Counted from the first letter of the stretch, positions 53,706-63,182 are shown. The stretch: DNA of 64,000 nucleotides from Paenibacillus beijingensis (GCF_000961095.1 NZ_CP011058.1:2375001-2439000); one strand, 5' to 3'. Notes: generated by a model from the letters alone, not told the origin. A program made the numbers and translations.

Positions 53706-54971
53706 ATGAATCTCGTTTATGCCGATGAACAGGGGAACGTATTCGACCACCCCGATTGGATCGGACTCGGACGCAGCGGCGATATGGTTGTGGAACTGAT
53801 GGAGGACGAGCTCATTCCGCTGCCGGAAGGGGCTACCCTCGTCGGTTTGCCCGACACGCGCCCAGTCGGAATCGATAACGAAACCGGCGAAATGCGTATG
53901 CTGCCCGGCAATTACCAGGCGGTCGGCGCGCTGCTGCCGCAAGGCTTCACCCGTCTGTGCCTGCCGGGCTATGTGAAAGCGGACCGGAAAGCGGTGCTGC
54001 CGCTGTTCGGATATACCGCTGTCGTCTGGAAAGACGGCGGCTTCCATGTGGCCGCCCATGCGACGGACGATCCGCAGCGGTGGAATCCGGAGAACTGCGA
54101 CCGCAAGGAGCTCGGTCTCAGCGTCGAGCGGCTGCTGGCCAAATATCCGGACAACCGGTTGTATAAGCACTTGTCCAACTGTGCGCTCGGATACGAATGC
54201 CTGACCGCATCCAACACCTTTTTGCAGCGCTGGGAAGGGGCCGTTCCGGTTTCCTACTCCTGCAACGCCGGCTGCTTCGGCTGCATTTCCGAACAGCCGG
54301 ACGACAGCGGCTTCCCTGCGCCTCAGACCCGGATGAATTTCAAGCCGACCGTAGACGAAGTGGTTGATATTATGCTGGAGCACCTGAAGCATTCCGACTC
54401 GATCATCAGCTTCGGACAAGGGTGCGAAGGAGAGCCTTCGACACAGGTCAAAATTATCGTCGAAGCGATGCGGCGCGTCCGCGAGCAAACGTCGCTCGGG
54501 TATATTAACATCAACACGAACGCCGGTCTAACCGATCATATCCGCGCCATCGTCGATGCCGGTTTGGACCTGATGCGGGTGAGCACCATCAGCGCGCTGG
54601 ACGACCATTACGACGCCTACTACAAGCCACGCGCGTATACGCTCGCCAATGTGGAAAAATCGCTGAAATATGCAACCGATAAAGGTGTCTACACGTCAAT
54701 TAACTATTTGATTTTCCCGGGCGTCACCGACCGCGAGGAAGAGATTGAAGCGATGATCGGGTTTGCGAAGCGGACCGGGCTTAAACTTATCCAGATGCGC
54801 AACCTGAACATCGACCCGGAAAGTTATTTGCAGCTCATTCCAAAAGCCCGGGGCGAAATTTACGGCATGAAGCAAATGATTGAAATTTTCCAGCAGGAGC
54901 TGCCGGATGTTGTGATCGGATCGTATACGCATGTTCCTCCCGCACCGGTCGCCTTGCGAAACAACCCGTAA
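53706..54971 (+). CDS. Radical SAM protein of unknown substrate
   Basis: A 421-aa enzyme with a CX3CX2C iron-sulfur motif, YSCNAGCFGCIS (Cys near residues 185, 189, 192), followed by a radical SAM barrel (SIISFGQGCEGEPSTQVKII; GYININTNAGLTDHIRAIVD; YLIFPGVTDREEEIEAMIGF). Residues 1-180 form a separate N-terminal domain without known motif (GATLVGLPDTRPVGIDNETGE). There is no C-terminal SPASM-type cysteine cluster. ATG at 53706 has TAGGAGGA upstream; it starts 34 bp after rho, so co-expression is likely. The substrate cannot be inferred. Confidence 0.85.
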   Translation: MNLVYADEQGNVFDHPDWIGLGRSGDMVVELMEDELIPLPEGATLVGLPDTRPVGIDNETGEMRMLPGNYQAVGALLPQGFTRLCLPGYVKADRKAVLPLFGYTAVVWKDGGFHVAAHATDDPQRWNPENCDRKELGLSVERLLAKYPDNRLYKHLSNCALGYECLTASNTFLQRWEGAVPVSYSCNAGCFGCISEQPDDSGFPAPQTRMNFKPTVDEVVDIMLEHLKHSDSIISFGQGCEGEPSTQVKIIVEAMRRVREQTSLGYININTNAGLTDHIRAIVDAGLDLMRVSTISALDDHYDAYYKPRAYTLANVEKSLKYATDKGVYTSINYLIFPGVTDREEEIEAMIGFAKRTGLKLIQMRNLNIDPESYLQLIPKARGEIYGMKQMIEIFQQELPDVVIGSYTHVPPAPVALRNNP

Positions 54972-55329
54972 TTGGCAAGCGGGGGCATCCCCTCCGGGAG
55001 CCTGGCCAATGCGGAGATAGATTGATGCTTGAATCCCCGGTGATCCATTAGAGGCGATTCCGGCTTCGATGGAATTTTCAACCGTGCTCGTTCGGGCACG
55101 GTTTTTCAGCTTACCCAGATACTAACAGGAGCCGCTGGCCTTGGCTTTGGCTAATGCCATTGTCAAACGTAGTCGTCTACGTTCTGGAGGCGGCTTGATC
55201 ATAACTCGTCATACCAGCTGAATCCACGTCTTATTTCGTCGTCTGGCAGAACGTGATATGGAAATTGATCCCTGCGGGATGTAAGATGATAGAAAACAAC
55301 AAACGCTATTAGAGAAAAGAGGGTTGGCC
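54972..55329. other. Intergenic stretch after the radical SAM gene
   Basis: It contains the terminator at 55081-55107. The rest, up to the response regulator, has no gene; a short inverted repeat AACGTAGTCGTCTACGTT (55168-55185) may be an operator for the two-component genes. Confidence 0.5.
55081..55107 (+). terminator. Terminator after the radical SAM gene
   Basis: ACCGTGC / GCACGGT with loop TCGTTCGG and five T. Confidence 0.85.
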
Positions 55330-56019
55330 ATGACCACATTGCTCGTCGTCGAGGATGACGTCAGCCTGAACAAAGGGATCGCCCTTACCCTTGCCAAAGA
55401 CGGTGTCACGATAAAACAAGCTTACGATCTCGCGGCAGCGGAGCGGTTGTTTGCTGCGGGCGGCATCGATCTGATCGTGCTCGACGTGAACCTCCCGGAC
55501 GGAAGCGGTTTTGATTTCTGCGAGAAAATAAGGCGGCATTCCCGATTGCCAATCATCTTCTTGACGGCGAACGACCTCGAGACGGACATTGTGACGGGCT
55601 TTGAGCTCGGAGGGGACGACTATATAACGAAGCCGTTCAGCCTGATGGTGCTGCGGGCGAGAGTGATGGCGGTGCTTCGAAGAAGCGTCTCGCACGTTGA
55701 GGACAAGATCGCGATCGACGGCATGACGCTTGACTTCGGGAAGATGGAATTCGAGAAGGAAGGCGGCAAAATCGCGCTGAGCAAAACCGAGCAGAAGCTG
55801 TTAAAAGCGCTTGTCATGAATAAAGGAACGATATTGACGAGAGAGCAGCTGATAAACCAGATTTGGACCGTCGATGCCGAGTTTGTCGATGAGAACGCGC
55901 TGACCGTTACGATTAAACGGCTGCGCGCCAAGATCGAAGACGAGCCTTCCTCGCCTACCTACATCAAAACCGTCTACGGCCTGGGCTATAGGTGGTCGGA
56001 AAGGAACGGCCATGAATAA
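55330..56019 (+). CDS. OmpR-family response regulator (BceR-like)
   Basis: A 229-aa regulator: receiver domain (residues 1-115; LLVVEDDVSLN, phospho-acceptor in LIVLDVNLPDG near Asp52, FLTAND, YITKPFS) and winged-helix output domain (KIALSKTEQKLLKALVMNKG; TIKRLRAKIED; IKTVYGLGYRW). ATG at 55330 follows GAGGG; an in-frame TTG at 55324 is less likely. It overlaps the downstream kinase by 8 bp. With the kinase and the ABC genes it forms a Bce-like module that probably senses and exports a peptide antibiotic or envelope stress compound. Confidence 0.93.
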   Translation: MTTLLVVEDDVSLNKGIALTLAKDGVTIKQAYDLAAAERLFAAGGIDLIVLDVNLPDGSGFDFCEKIRRHSRLPIIFLTANDLETDIVTGFELGGDDYITKPFSLMVLRARVMAVLRRSVSHVEDKIAIDGMTLDFGKMEFEKEGGKIALSKTEQKLLKALVMNKGTILTREQLINQIWTVDAEFVDENALTVTIKRLRAKIEDEPSSPTYIKTVYGLGYRWSERNGHE

Positions 56020-57055
56020 GAGCGAAGAGCATCGCTTTGGCGGCACGTATTTCGTTTTCTCGTTCATCCTATTCATTCTCGTACTCGGCTATACGGCCTC
56101 CGTACTGTACATAAACGCCTTCGATGATACCATTATATGGATTTCCCTCCTGTTCGCGGCATTCGTATTCACCGTCGGAGCGGCATGGATTTGGACGCTG
56201 AAAACAAAAATCGCCTCTATTGTCAAAGCGGTTGACGATATGGTGGACCGGGCGATCCACGGTCAAGCGACGGCATCGGATTATGTGGAGACGAATCTGT
56301 CGTCACTGGAAAACAAGCTGATTCGCTACATCGACCTGTCGACAACCCATGAAAGAAAGCTCGAAGCTGAAAAAAACAAAATCAAAGCGCTCATATCCGA
56401 CATCTCCCATCAAACGAAAACCCCCTTGTCCAACATCATGCTCTACAGCCAGCTGCTTCGGGAAAATCCCAAGCTCGACGAGGAAGCGGGGCAGTTAGCG
56501 GACAGCGTCAACGCACAGTCGGAGAAGCTGAACTGGCTCATCCAATCCCTGATAAAAATGTCGCGCCTGGAAACGGGCATCATATCGATTCATCAAACCC
56601 CAAAGCCCGTTATCCGTACGATTTCGGAAGCGGTATCGCAAATTTACGACCTTTCGAAGCAACAGGGAATCGGGATTACGATCGATTGCAACCGGAAAAT
56701 CGCGGCCGTCCACGATCTGAAATGGACAAGTGAAGCGCTGTTCAACATTCTGGAGAACGCGGTTAAATACAGCGGACCAGGAGGCAAAATCCATATTTCG
56801 GCCGAAGCCTATGAAATGTTTGCCCGAGTGGACATTTCGGATACGGGCATCGGAATAGAAGAAGGCGAGCTGAACCTCATTTTCAAACGGTTCTACAGGT
56901 GCAAAAGGACGGCGGAATACGAAGGTGTGGGCATTGGATTGTTTCTGGCCAGAGAAATCGTTGCGCTTCAGGGAGGGTACATTAAAGTTTCGTCCAAGGT
57001 TGGAGAGGGGAGCGTGTTTTCGGTTTACTTGCCGGCGGCATCGGGGCAAATGTGA
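56012..57055 (+). CDS. Intramembrane-sensing histidine kinase (BceS-like)
   Basis: A 347-aa kinase. Two membrane helices (about residues 12-33 and 41-63) are joined by an extracellular loop of only about 8-10 residues, the hallmark of intramembrane-sensing kinases that get their signal from a partner ABC transporter. The phosphorylated His133 lies in ISDISHQTKTPLSN. ATP-binding boxes: NILENAVKYSG (N), DTGIGIEEGE (G1), GVGIGLFLAREIV (G2). It starts 8 bp inside the regulator gene, so they are co-translated. A dyad overlaps its stop codon. Confidence 0.92.
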   Translation: MNKSEEHRFGGTYFVFSFILFILVLGYTASVLYINAFDDTIIWISLLFAAFVFTVGAAWIWTLKTKIASIVKAVDDMVDRAIHGQATASDYVETNLSSLENKLIRYIDLSTTHERKLEAEKNKIKALISDISHQTKTPLSNIMLYSQLLRENPKLDEEAGQLADSVNAQSEKLNWLIQSLIKMSRLETGIISIHQTPKPVIRTISEAVSQIYDLSKQQGIGITIDCNRKIAAVHDLKWTSEALFNILENAVKYSGPGGKIHISAEAYEMFARVDISDTGIGIEEGELNLIFKRFYRCKRTAEYEGVGIGLFLAREIVALQGGYIKVSSKVGEGSVFSVYLPAASGQM

Positions 57056-57088
57056 CATCTCCGTTATTTTTCAGATACGGGAATGTCA
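57053..57088 (+). promoter_or_regulatory. Dyad between kinase and ABC transporter genes
   Basis: TGACATCTCCGT and ACGGGAATGTCA match as an inverted repeat at 11 of 12 positions around a 12-nt spacer, followed by GATTGTTTTG. It can be a terminator hairpin or a regulator-binding site. A second dyad TGTAC-N7-GTACA lies at about 57110-57126. Position suits control of the transporter by the neighbouring response regulator. Confidence 0.5.
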
Positions 57089-57152
57089 GATTGTTTTGCT
57101 ACATTAAGTTTGTACGCGAAAGGTACAGACTATTTGTTTAGGGGATGGAACG

Positions 57153-57839
57153 ATGCCGATCTTGCAAATCGAAGCGTTGAAGAAATATTACGGGAAAGGG
57201 GAACATGTCGTCAAGGCACTCGACGGCATTACCCTGTCGGTCGAGAAAGGCGAATTTGTCGTCATTGTCGGCACGAGCGGAAGCGGGAAAAGCACCTTAC
57301 TGCATATGCTCGGCGGCCTGGACCGGCCCACGGAGGGCAAGGTTTATTTGGACGGAAACGATATTTTCAGCATGAACGACGAGAAGCTGACGATTTTCAG
57401 ACGGAGATCAGTCGGCTTCGTGTTTCAAAGCTTCAACTTGATCCCGATTCTTAACGTTTATGAAAATATCGTGCTGCCGATCGAGCTTGACGGCGCGAGA
57501 GTGGATAAAGGATATGTGAATAAAGTGATTGGAGCGCTCGGGCTGAAAGAGAAGGTGAACAACCTGCCGCTCAATCTTTCCGGCGGGCAGCAGCAGCGGG
57601 TGGCCATCGCGCGGGCACTGGCGACCAAGCCTTCCATCGTGTTGGCCGATGAGCCTACCGGCAATCTAGACAGCAAGACGAGCCAGGAAGTTCTTATTCT
57701 GATGAAGCAAATGAGCGAGCAGTTCAATCAGACGATCGTCATGATTACCCATAACGAGGAAATTTCGCAAACCGCCGACAGAGTGATCCGGATCGAGGAC
57801 GGCACAATCGCAGGCCGCTCCGCAGCCGTCGGGAGGTAA
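57153..57839 (+). CDS. ABC transporter ATP-binding protein (MacB/BceA type)
   Basis: A 228-aa ATPase with Walker A GTSGSGKST, Q-loop VFQSFNLI, signature LSGGQQQRVAIARALA, Walker B IVLADEPTGNLD and the switch His in VMITHNEE. It belongs to the LolD/MacB/BceA group of mechanotransmission ABC proteins. ATG at 57153 has TAGGGGAT upstream. The permease gene starts one base after its stop codon. It is part of the two-component/ABC module. Confidence 0.94.
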   Translation: MPILQIEALKKYYGKGEHVVKALDGITLSVEKGEFVVIVGTSGSGKSTLLHMLGGLDRPTEGKVYLDGNDIFSMNDEKLTIFRRRSVGFVFQSFNLIPILNVYENIVLPIELDGARVDKGYVNKVIGALGLKEKVNNLPLNLSGGQQQRVAIARALATKPSIVLADEPTGNLDSKTSQEVLILMKQMSEQFNQTIVMITHNEEISQTADRVIRIEDGTIAGRSAAVGR

Positions 57840-57840
57840 G

Positions 57841-60360
57841 ATGATGATCCGGACCAATAACGGGAAGACCGTATCAAAGCTTGCAATAAAAAGCCTGAAG
57901 GCGAATCGGTTGCGGAACGTCGTCATCGTAAGTGCGGTCGTGCTGACTACGCTTCTGCTCACCTCGGTGTTTACGATGGCGCTCAGCATTAACAAGTCGA
58001 TGGAACGGGCCAAGATGAAGACCGCGGGCAGCGATTTTCACGGCAGCTTTAAGTACCTGACATCGGAAGAGGCGGAGAAGCTGATCCGACATCCTTCCGT
58101 TAAAGAGTACGGGAAGACTGTCTTGGTCGGCAACGCCATCGGCGATGCGTTCAAATCAGCCCCGCTCGAAATTAGCCAAATCGATTCGAGCATAGCCAAA
58201 CACAGCTTCGTCAACTTTGTGGAGGGCGGGCTTCCTGACGGCGAGAACGAAATCGCGACGAGTACATGGATCCTCGATTTGTTGGGCGTTCCCCACGAAA
58301 CAGGGGCGACATTCAGTCTGGATATCGACATCGACGGCAAGGCGGTATCGAAGGAATTCGTGCTGTCGGGTTTTTTTGAAGCGGATCAATATGTGGCGAT
58401 GTCGGGTCAGGCTTTCGTATCGGAAGCGTTTGTGTGGAACTACGTCTCGCACATCGACCCCGAGCAATCGAAAGCTCACGGCACCTATGTCAATACGACA
58501 AGACTCGATGTCATGTTTAACAATTCTTTCGGCATCGAGAAGAAGATCCGGAACGTGCTGTCTGATACCGGATTGGATGCGCCTTACGGCGTAAACTGGG
58601 CCTACGCAAGCGTATCTCTGTTTGAAAATCCTATGAACGTCATCCCGTATGTGGCACTGATCTTGATCATTATGCTGAGCGGGTATCTGCTGATTTACAA
58701 TATTTTTCACATCTCGGTCGTGAGAGACATCAAGTTCTACGGCTTGTTGAAGACGATCGGGACGACACCCAGGCAGGTTCGGAAAATCATCTCCATCCAG
58801 GCGAATCGCTTATACGTGGCGGCGCTGCCCATCGGGCTTGCTTCAGGCTACGGAATCGGGCGGTGGGTCGCGTCCTTGATGACGGCAGTCTCTTCGGAGG
58901 CGGAGCCCGCCTATTCGGCCAGTCCGATCATCTTCATCGGCGCAGCGTTGTTTTCGTATATGACGTTGCGGGTCGCTGCCAGCAGGCCCGGCAGAACCGC
59001 AGCGAAAATTTCGCCGGTAGAGGCAGTGAGGTATTCCGGGGTAAGCGGCGGCGGCGGAAGGAAAGTGAAGCGATCCGTAAACGGGGCGAAGCTGTCCAGA
59101 ATGTCTCTCGGCAACCTGCTCCGGCAGAAGAAGAAGCTGCTGCTCATGCTGGCTTCACTGTCGCTCAGCATTACGCTGTTCAGCATGATCTTCACGGTCA
59201 TTTCTTCGCTTGACATGAATAAATATTTGAACGCTTTTATTTCAGGCGATTTCGTCGTAAAAGCCGAAACTGACACACGGGGACGGATTGACAAGAGCCG
59301 CAGCGCGCTGACTGCGGACGTCAGCAGGGCGCTCGGCGCGATTGACGGCGTAGAGGGTGTGGACAACGTCTATTTCAAGCCGGACACGTTCGCCGTCGAC
59401 GATACGATAAGAGCGGTGCTGGAACCTTTGGCGGCGGCCGAAGATCCTAATACCCCCTCATTTACATCCATTCTGAAGAGAGGAGAGATCGATCTTCAGC
59501 TTCACGGTATCGACAGCGGATGGTACGACGTCATTCAGAAAAGCGACATCGTGGCCGGAACGTTTGACCGGAAGAAGTTCAACTCGGGCGATTACGCCTT
59601 GATTACCGAAGCGATTTTGGGAGGGGACGATTATATCAGCTACTATAAACCTGGGGACAAAATAAAGCCGGACGGTATGGAGAAAAGCTATGAGGTCATG
59701 GCGGTGCTGAAGGTGGAAGCGCTCTATGCGGCGGGAACGAAACATTATAATACCGCCGGCTACAAGGTCTTCTTCCCGGCTGCCGAGTTCAGAACGGCGT
59801 TCAAGAATCCGCTGATTCTGTCGGCCACCCTTCATGCGGATCCCGCCAAGCTGGACCAGGTGGAAAATGCCGCAAAGGCGATAACCGACTCTAATAATGG
59901 CCTGACGATGAAATCCAGGGAAGATTACAAGAAGGAACTGGACGGTTTTATTCGCATCTTTCAAACGGTCGGCTACGGACTGAGCTTTATTGTCGCACTG
60001 ATCGGCGTGCTCAATTATATGAACACGGTCATTACCGGCGTCATTACCCGGCGGAATGAATTTGCCGTCCTTGAAAGCATCGGCATGACCCGGAAGCAGA
60101 TGAAGAAAATGCTCGTCTACGAGGGGCTTTACAGCGTATTGTTTACGACGTTAATCGTTGGGACGGCTGGCCTGCTTTTGACCTATCTGGTCGCCAAAAA
60201 CATAGCGGAAAACATGGCGTTTACCGTTTTCCATATGAATGTGTTGCCAGTTGCGGCGGTTATTCCGATGCTCGCCATCATCTCTTACACGGTTACGGTC
60301 TATGCCTATCGAATGCTGTCCAAGGCAACGATCGTCGAGAGATTGAGGGAGGTCGAGTAA
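57841..60360 (+). CDS. FtsX/MacB-type ABC transporter permease
   Basis: An 839-aa membrane protein with two FtsX-like units: helix 1 (VVIVSAVVLTTLLLTSVFTM), a first external domain to about residue 260, then helices around 265-370; a second unit starts at about 425 (LLLMLASLSLSITLFSMIFT), with another external domain and three final helices (about 705-825). Eight helices and two external domains differ from BceB itself (10 helices, one large domain), so the module is Bce-like only in its regulation. Such transporters usually drive antimicrobial peptide resistance or lipoprotein/peptide export. ATG at 57841, with GGGAGG in the preceding gene. Confidence 0.88.
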   Translation: MMIRTNNGKTVSKLAIKSLKANRLRNVVIVSAVVLTTLLLTSVFTMALSINKSMERAKMKTAGSDFHGSFKYLTSEEAEKLIRHPSVKEYGKTVLVGNAIGDAFKSAPLEISQIDSSIAKHSFVNFVEGGLPDGENEIATSTWILDLLGVPHETGATFSLDIDIDGKAVSKEFVLSGFFEADQYVAMSGQAFVSEAFVWNYVSHIDPEQSKAHGTYVNTTRLDVMFNNSFGIEKKIRNVLSDTGLDAPYGVNWAYASVSLFENPMNVIPYVALILIIMLSGYLLIYNIFHISVVRDIKFYGLLKTIGTTPRQVRKIISIQANRLYVAALPIGLASGYGIGRWVASLMTAVSSEAEPAYSASPIIFIGAALFSYMTLRVAASRPGRTAAKISPVEAVRYSGVSGGGGRKVKRSVNGAKLSRMSLGNLLRQKKKLLLMLASLSLSITLFSMIFTVISSLDMNKYLNAFISGDFVVKAETDTRGRIDKSRSALTADVSRALGAIDGVEGVDNVYFKPDTFAVDDTIRAVLEPLAAAEDPNTPSFTSILKRGEIDLQLHGIDSGWYDVIQKSDIVAGTFDRKKFNSGDYALITEAILGGDDYISYYKPGDKIKPDGMEKSYEVMAVLKVEALYAAGTKHYNTAGYKVFFPAAEFRTAFKNPLILSATLHADPAKLDQVENAAKAITDSNNGLTMKSREDYKKELDGFIRIFQTVGYGLSFIVALIGVLNYMNTVITGVITRRNEFAVLESIGMTRKQMKKMLVYEGLYSVLFTTLIVGTAGLLLTYLVAKNIAENMAFTVFHMNVLPVAAVIPMLAIISYTVTVYAYRMLSKATIVERLREVE

Positions 60361-60481
60361 GGGAGAACAGCAGGCGACGAATTCATATTGCAACAGAGTG
60401 CGGCGCGTGCTATACTTGATCTACATGTGTATTATAACTCTGGGTCCGCCTGTTGACTCAGGGCAGAAAGAGGTGAACGAG

Positions 60482-60679
60482 ATGAAAGAAGGTATTCATC
60501 CGAAGTACCACATCACTACCGCGACTTGCGCTTGCGGCAACACGTTCGAGACCGGTTCGATCAAACCGAACCTGCGCGTTGAGATCTGTTCCGTATGCCA
60601 CCCGTTCTTCACGGGTAAGCAGAAGTTCCTGGACGCCGGTGGTCGTGTCGACAAGTTCAAAAAGAAATACGGCATCTAA
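60482..60679 (+). CDS. rpmE: 50S ribosomal protein L31 (zinc form)
   Basis: A 65-aa ribosomal protein with the complete zinc site of the C+ form: Cys in TATCACGNTF and the pair in EICSVCHPFFTG. It ends GGRVDKFKKKYGI, as usual. The start ATG at 60482 has AAAGAGGTG upstream. In B. subtilis rpmE follows rho directly; here a radical SAM gene and a transporter module are inserted between them. Confidence 0.97.
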   Translation: MKEGIHPKYHITTATCACGNTFETGSIKPNLRVEICSVCHPFFTGKQKFLDAGGRVDKFKKKYGI

Positions 60680-60705
60680 CATTTGCCTGCACCGCAGGAT
60701 ACAAG

Positions 60706-60746
60706 AACCTCCCTCAGCCAGCTTCGTCTGGCGGGAGGTTTTTTTA
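60706..60746 (+). terminator. Terminator after rpmE
   Basis: AACCTCCC pairs with GGGAGGTT, with an inner GCCAGCTTCGTCTGGC hairpin, and seven T follow. Confidence 0.9.
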
Positions 60747-60815
60747 TGGATCGGGAAGAAGACTGCTGCCGCCGGCACCGGGTGAAGGCCGAATTCGGCC
60801 AAGTTGTACCAGCGG

Positions 60816-60844
60816 TTGCACAGCGCGGCAGAATCCGCTATACT
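60816..60844 (+). promoter_or_regulatory. Promoter of the SRP RNA gene
   Basis: TTGCAC at 60816-60821, a 17-bp spacer and TATACT at 60839-60844. Confidence 0.75.
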
Positions 60845-60849
60845 TATGT

Positions 60850-61122
60850 CTACCGTGCTAGATGGGGAGGTAGCGGTGCCCTGTAACTCGCAATCCGCTG
60901 CAGCGAGGTTGAACTCCTGCCTTAGGTCGTGCCGATGTGAAGTCTGGCAGCTGTGAAAGGTGTTGACGGACGGGTCCTCCGCAATGGATGCCTGTGAACC
61001 CGGTCAGGTCCGGAAGGAAGCAGCCGTAAGCAGGTTAATTCATGTGCCGGAGGAGTGCCTGGCCCGAGCTGGGATCAGAGGTGCCGTTCGGATCGCATAG
61101 ATCAACGGCAGGTGCACGGTTC
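60850..61122 (+). ncRNA. scr: Signal recognition particle RNA (Bacillus-type scRNA with Alu domain)
   Basis: About 270 nt, the long Gram-positive form. The 5' Alu domain reads ACCGTGCTAGATGGGGAGGT and AGCGGTGCCCTGTAACTCG. The S domain has the highly conserved GTCAGGTCCGGAAGGAAGCA GCCGTAAG apical part. The 3' strand closes near GCACGGT. It binds Ffh and HBsu to guide membrane and secretory proteins. Ends are estimated. It precedes dnaX, as in B. subtilis. Confidence 0.95.
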
Positions 61123-61345
61123 ATACTTAAAGGTTACACCTGAACGGTGTCATTTATTCGTTTCTTCGGTTAACGGATATGACACGGTACAGGTGTTTTT
61201 GATTTTTTCGGCACCTTTCCCCCTTGTTGCCCGCAGATTCGGGAAAGCGCGCGACGAGGCGTTTTCCTTTTGCCGCACAAGGGGCTCTAATGTATAATAG
61301 AAAAACGAGGTAAGCCTTCAGAACCGATTCGAAAGGAAGTTGCGT

Positions 61346-63166
61346 GTGGCTCACATTGCGTTGTACCGCGCTTGGCGTCCGCAGACGTTCCGGGACATGG
61401 TGGGACAACAGCATATTAAACAAACGCTGCAAAATGCGATCAGCGAGCGGCGTATTTCGCATGCTTACCTGTTCAACGGTCCTAGGGGGACGGGAAAAAC
61501 AAGCGCCGCCAAAATTTTTGCCAAAGCGGTTAACTGCGAGCGGGGACCGGCTCCGGAACCGTGCAACGAATGCGCGGCATGCCGCGGAATAACGGCAGGC
61601 GCGATTATGGATGTATTGGAAATCGATGCGGCTTCCAACCGGGGCATTGACGAAATCCGCGAAATCCGCGATAACGTCCGGTACGCGCCGTCGGAAGTAC
61701 GCTATAAAGTGTATATTATCGACGAGGTGCACATGCTGACTTCAGAAGCGTTTAACGCCCTTCTGAAGACGCTGGAGGAACCGCCCGGGCACGTGATCTT
61801 TATTTTAGCCACGACCGAGCCGCATAAGCTGCCCGCCACGATCATCTCCCGCTGTCAGCGCTTTGACTTCCGTCAAGTGTCGCTGGAGGAACAGGTGCAG
61901 CGGCTGCAGGACATCTGCCGGGAGGAAGACATCAAAGCCGATGACGATGCGCTTGCTTACATCGCCAGATTGTCGGACGGCGGCATGCGCGACGCGATCA
62001 GCCTGCTGGAGCAGGTTGCGGCATTCGGCGGCGAAGGCATTACGCTGGAAGGCGCGGTTGACGCCACCGGCGGCATCGCGGCGGAACAGTTCGGCCAGCT
62101 TGCGGAAGCCGTGCGGGACCGCAGCGCCGCCGCCGTGCTGCCGCTTGTGGAGCAGTTGATGCAGGCCGGCAAGAGCGCGGACAAATGTATTGAAAATCTC
62201 ATTTACTATTTCCGCGATCTGCTCGTGCTTAAGCTCGCCCCGCAGGGGGCGGGCAGCACCGGGCGGATCGTCGACGCCGAACGTTTCCGGGCGATGGCGG
62301 ATTCGTTCGAATCGGGGCGGCTGTTCCGCATGATTGAGGAGCTTAACCGGTATCAAGCCGAGCTCCGGCATGCTTCGCAGCCGCAAGCGCTGTTTGAAGT
62401 GGCGCTGCTGAAGCTGTGCACGATGCCGGCGGAAACGGTCGCCGCGCACGAACCGGGGGCGGCGCAACGGGCGGCCGCGGATCCTTCCGCAGCTGCGGCT
62501 GCCGGAGCTACCGGAGGCGGAGCTGCTTCCGGCGAAGTCGTCCGGCTGCAGCAGCGCATCGACTCGCTGGAGCGGCGGCTCGAGCAGCTGCTCAGAAGCG
62601 GTCAGGCTCCCGCAGCCGACAACGGCGGAGCCGGCGCATCCGCTGCGGCGGCAGGAGGCGGCTCCGCCATCCGCAGCGGCTCGCGTGGCGGGTTCGCGCA
62701 GCGATCGGGAGGCGGCGTAAGCCGCACCGTCAAGCTGGAGCCGTTCCTTGCGGCTGTGGGCGAGCCGGATACGGCCCAGGTCCGCATGAAATGGAGCGAA
62801 GTGCTCGCCCGCGTCAAAGACGCCCGGGTAACGGTCCATGCCTGGCTCGTGGACGGGGAGCCGGTATCCGTATCGGGCGGTACGGTGCTGGTTGCGTTCA
62901 AAAATACGATTCACCGCGAAACGACCGAAAAGCAGGCGAACCGCGAATTGATCGAGAAGGTGCTTAACGAAGCGTTCGGCAAGCCGATGCAGCTGGCGAC
63001 GGTCATGCAGAAGGAATGGCAGGCCGCCTCCGAGGGAGCGGCCGCAGCGCCTGCCGAGACGCTGGAGCTGCGGCATGACGATACTGCTCCGGCCCGCCCC
63101 GAATGGGTTGAGGAAGCGATCAAGCTGTTTGGCGAGGATTTGGTGGAAATGAAACAAGAATCTTAA
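61346..63166 (+). CDS. dnaX: DNA polymerase III subunits gamma/tau
   Basis: A 606-aa clamp-loader ATPase. The AAA+ core has Walker A GPRGTGKT (residues 45-52), a four-Cys zinc site (Cys64, 73, 76, 79), Walker B IIDEVHML and the sensor SRC motif. A clamp-loader domain III follows, then a Gly/Ala-rich linker (about 385-460) and the tau-specific C-terminal domain (KMKWSEVLARVKD region). GTG at 61346 is the start (AAAGGAAG seven bases before; gives MAHIALYRAWRP); the in-frame TTG at 61340 is too close to the binding site. No slippery heptamer was found in the linker. It is followed by ybaB and recR. Confidence 0.97.
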   Translation: MAHIALYRAWRPQTFRDMVGQQHIKQTLQNAISERRISHAYLFNGPRGTGKTSAAKIFAKAVNCERGPAPEPCNECAACRGITAGAIMDVLEIDAASNRGIDEIREIRDNVRYAPSEVRYKVYIIDEVHMLTSEAFNALLKTLEEPPGHVIFILATTEPHKLPATIISRCQRFDFRQVSLEEQVQRLQDICREEDIKADDDALAYIARLSDGGMRDAISLLEQVAAFGGEGITLEGAVDATGGIAAEQFGQLAEAVRDRSAAAVLPLVEQLMQAGKSADKCIENLIYYFRDLLVLKLAPQGAGSTGRIVDAERFRAMADSFESGRLFRMIEELNRYQAELRHASQPQALFEVALLKLCTMPAETVAAHEPGAAQRAAADPSAAAAAGATGGGAASGEVVRLQQRIDSLERRLEQLLRSGQAPAADNGGAGASAAAAGGGSAIRSGSRGGFAQRSGGGVSRTVKLEPFLAAVGEPDTAQVRMKWSEVLARVKDARVTVHAWLVDGEPVSVSGGTVLVAFKNTIHRETTEKQANRELIEKVLNEAFGKPMQLATVMQKEWQAASEGAAAAPAETLELRHDDTAPARPEWVEEAIKLFGEDLVEMKQES

Positions 63167-63182
63167 CGATGAGGTGAATAGA

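Noticed and set aside
62450..62760. Programmed frameshift in dnaX giving a short gamma form
   Set aside because: No A-AAA-AAG type slippery heptamer was found in the linker region.
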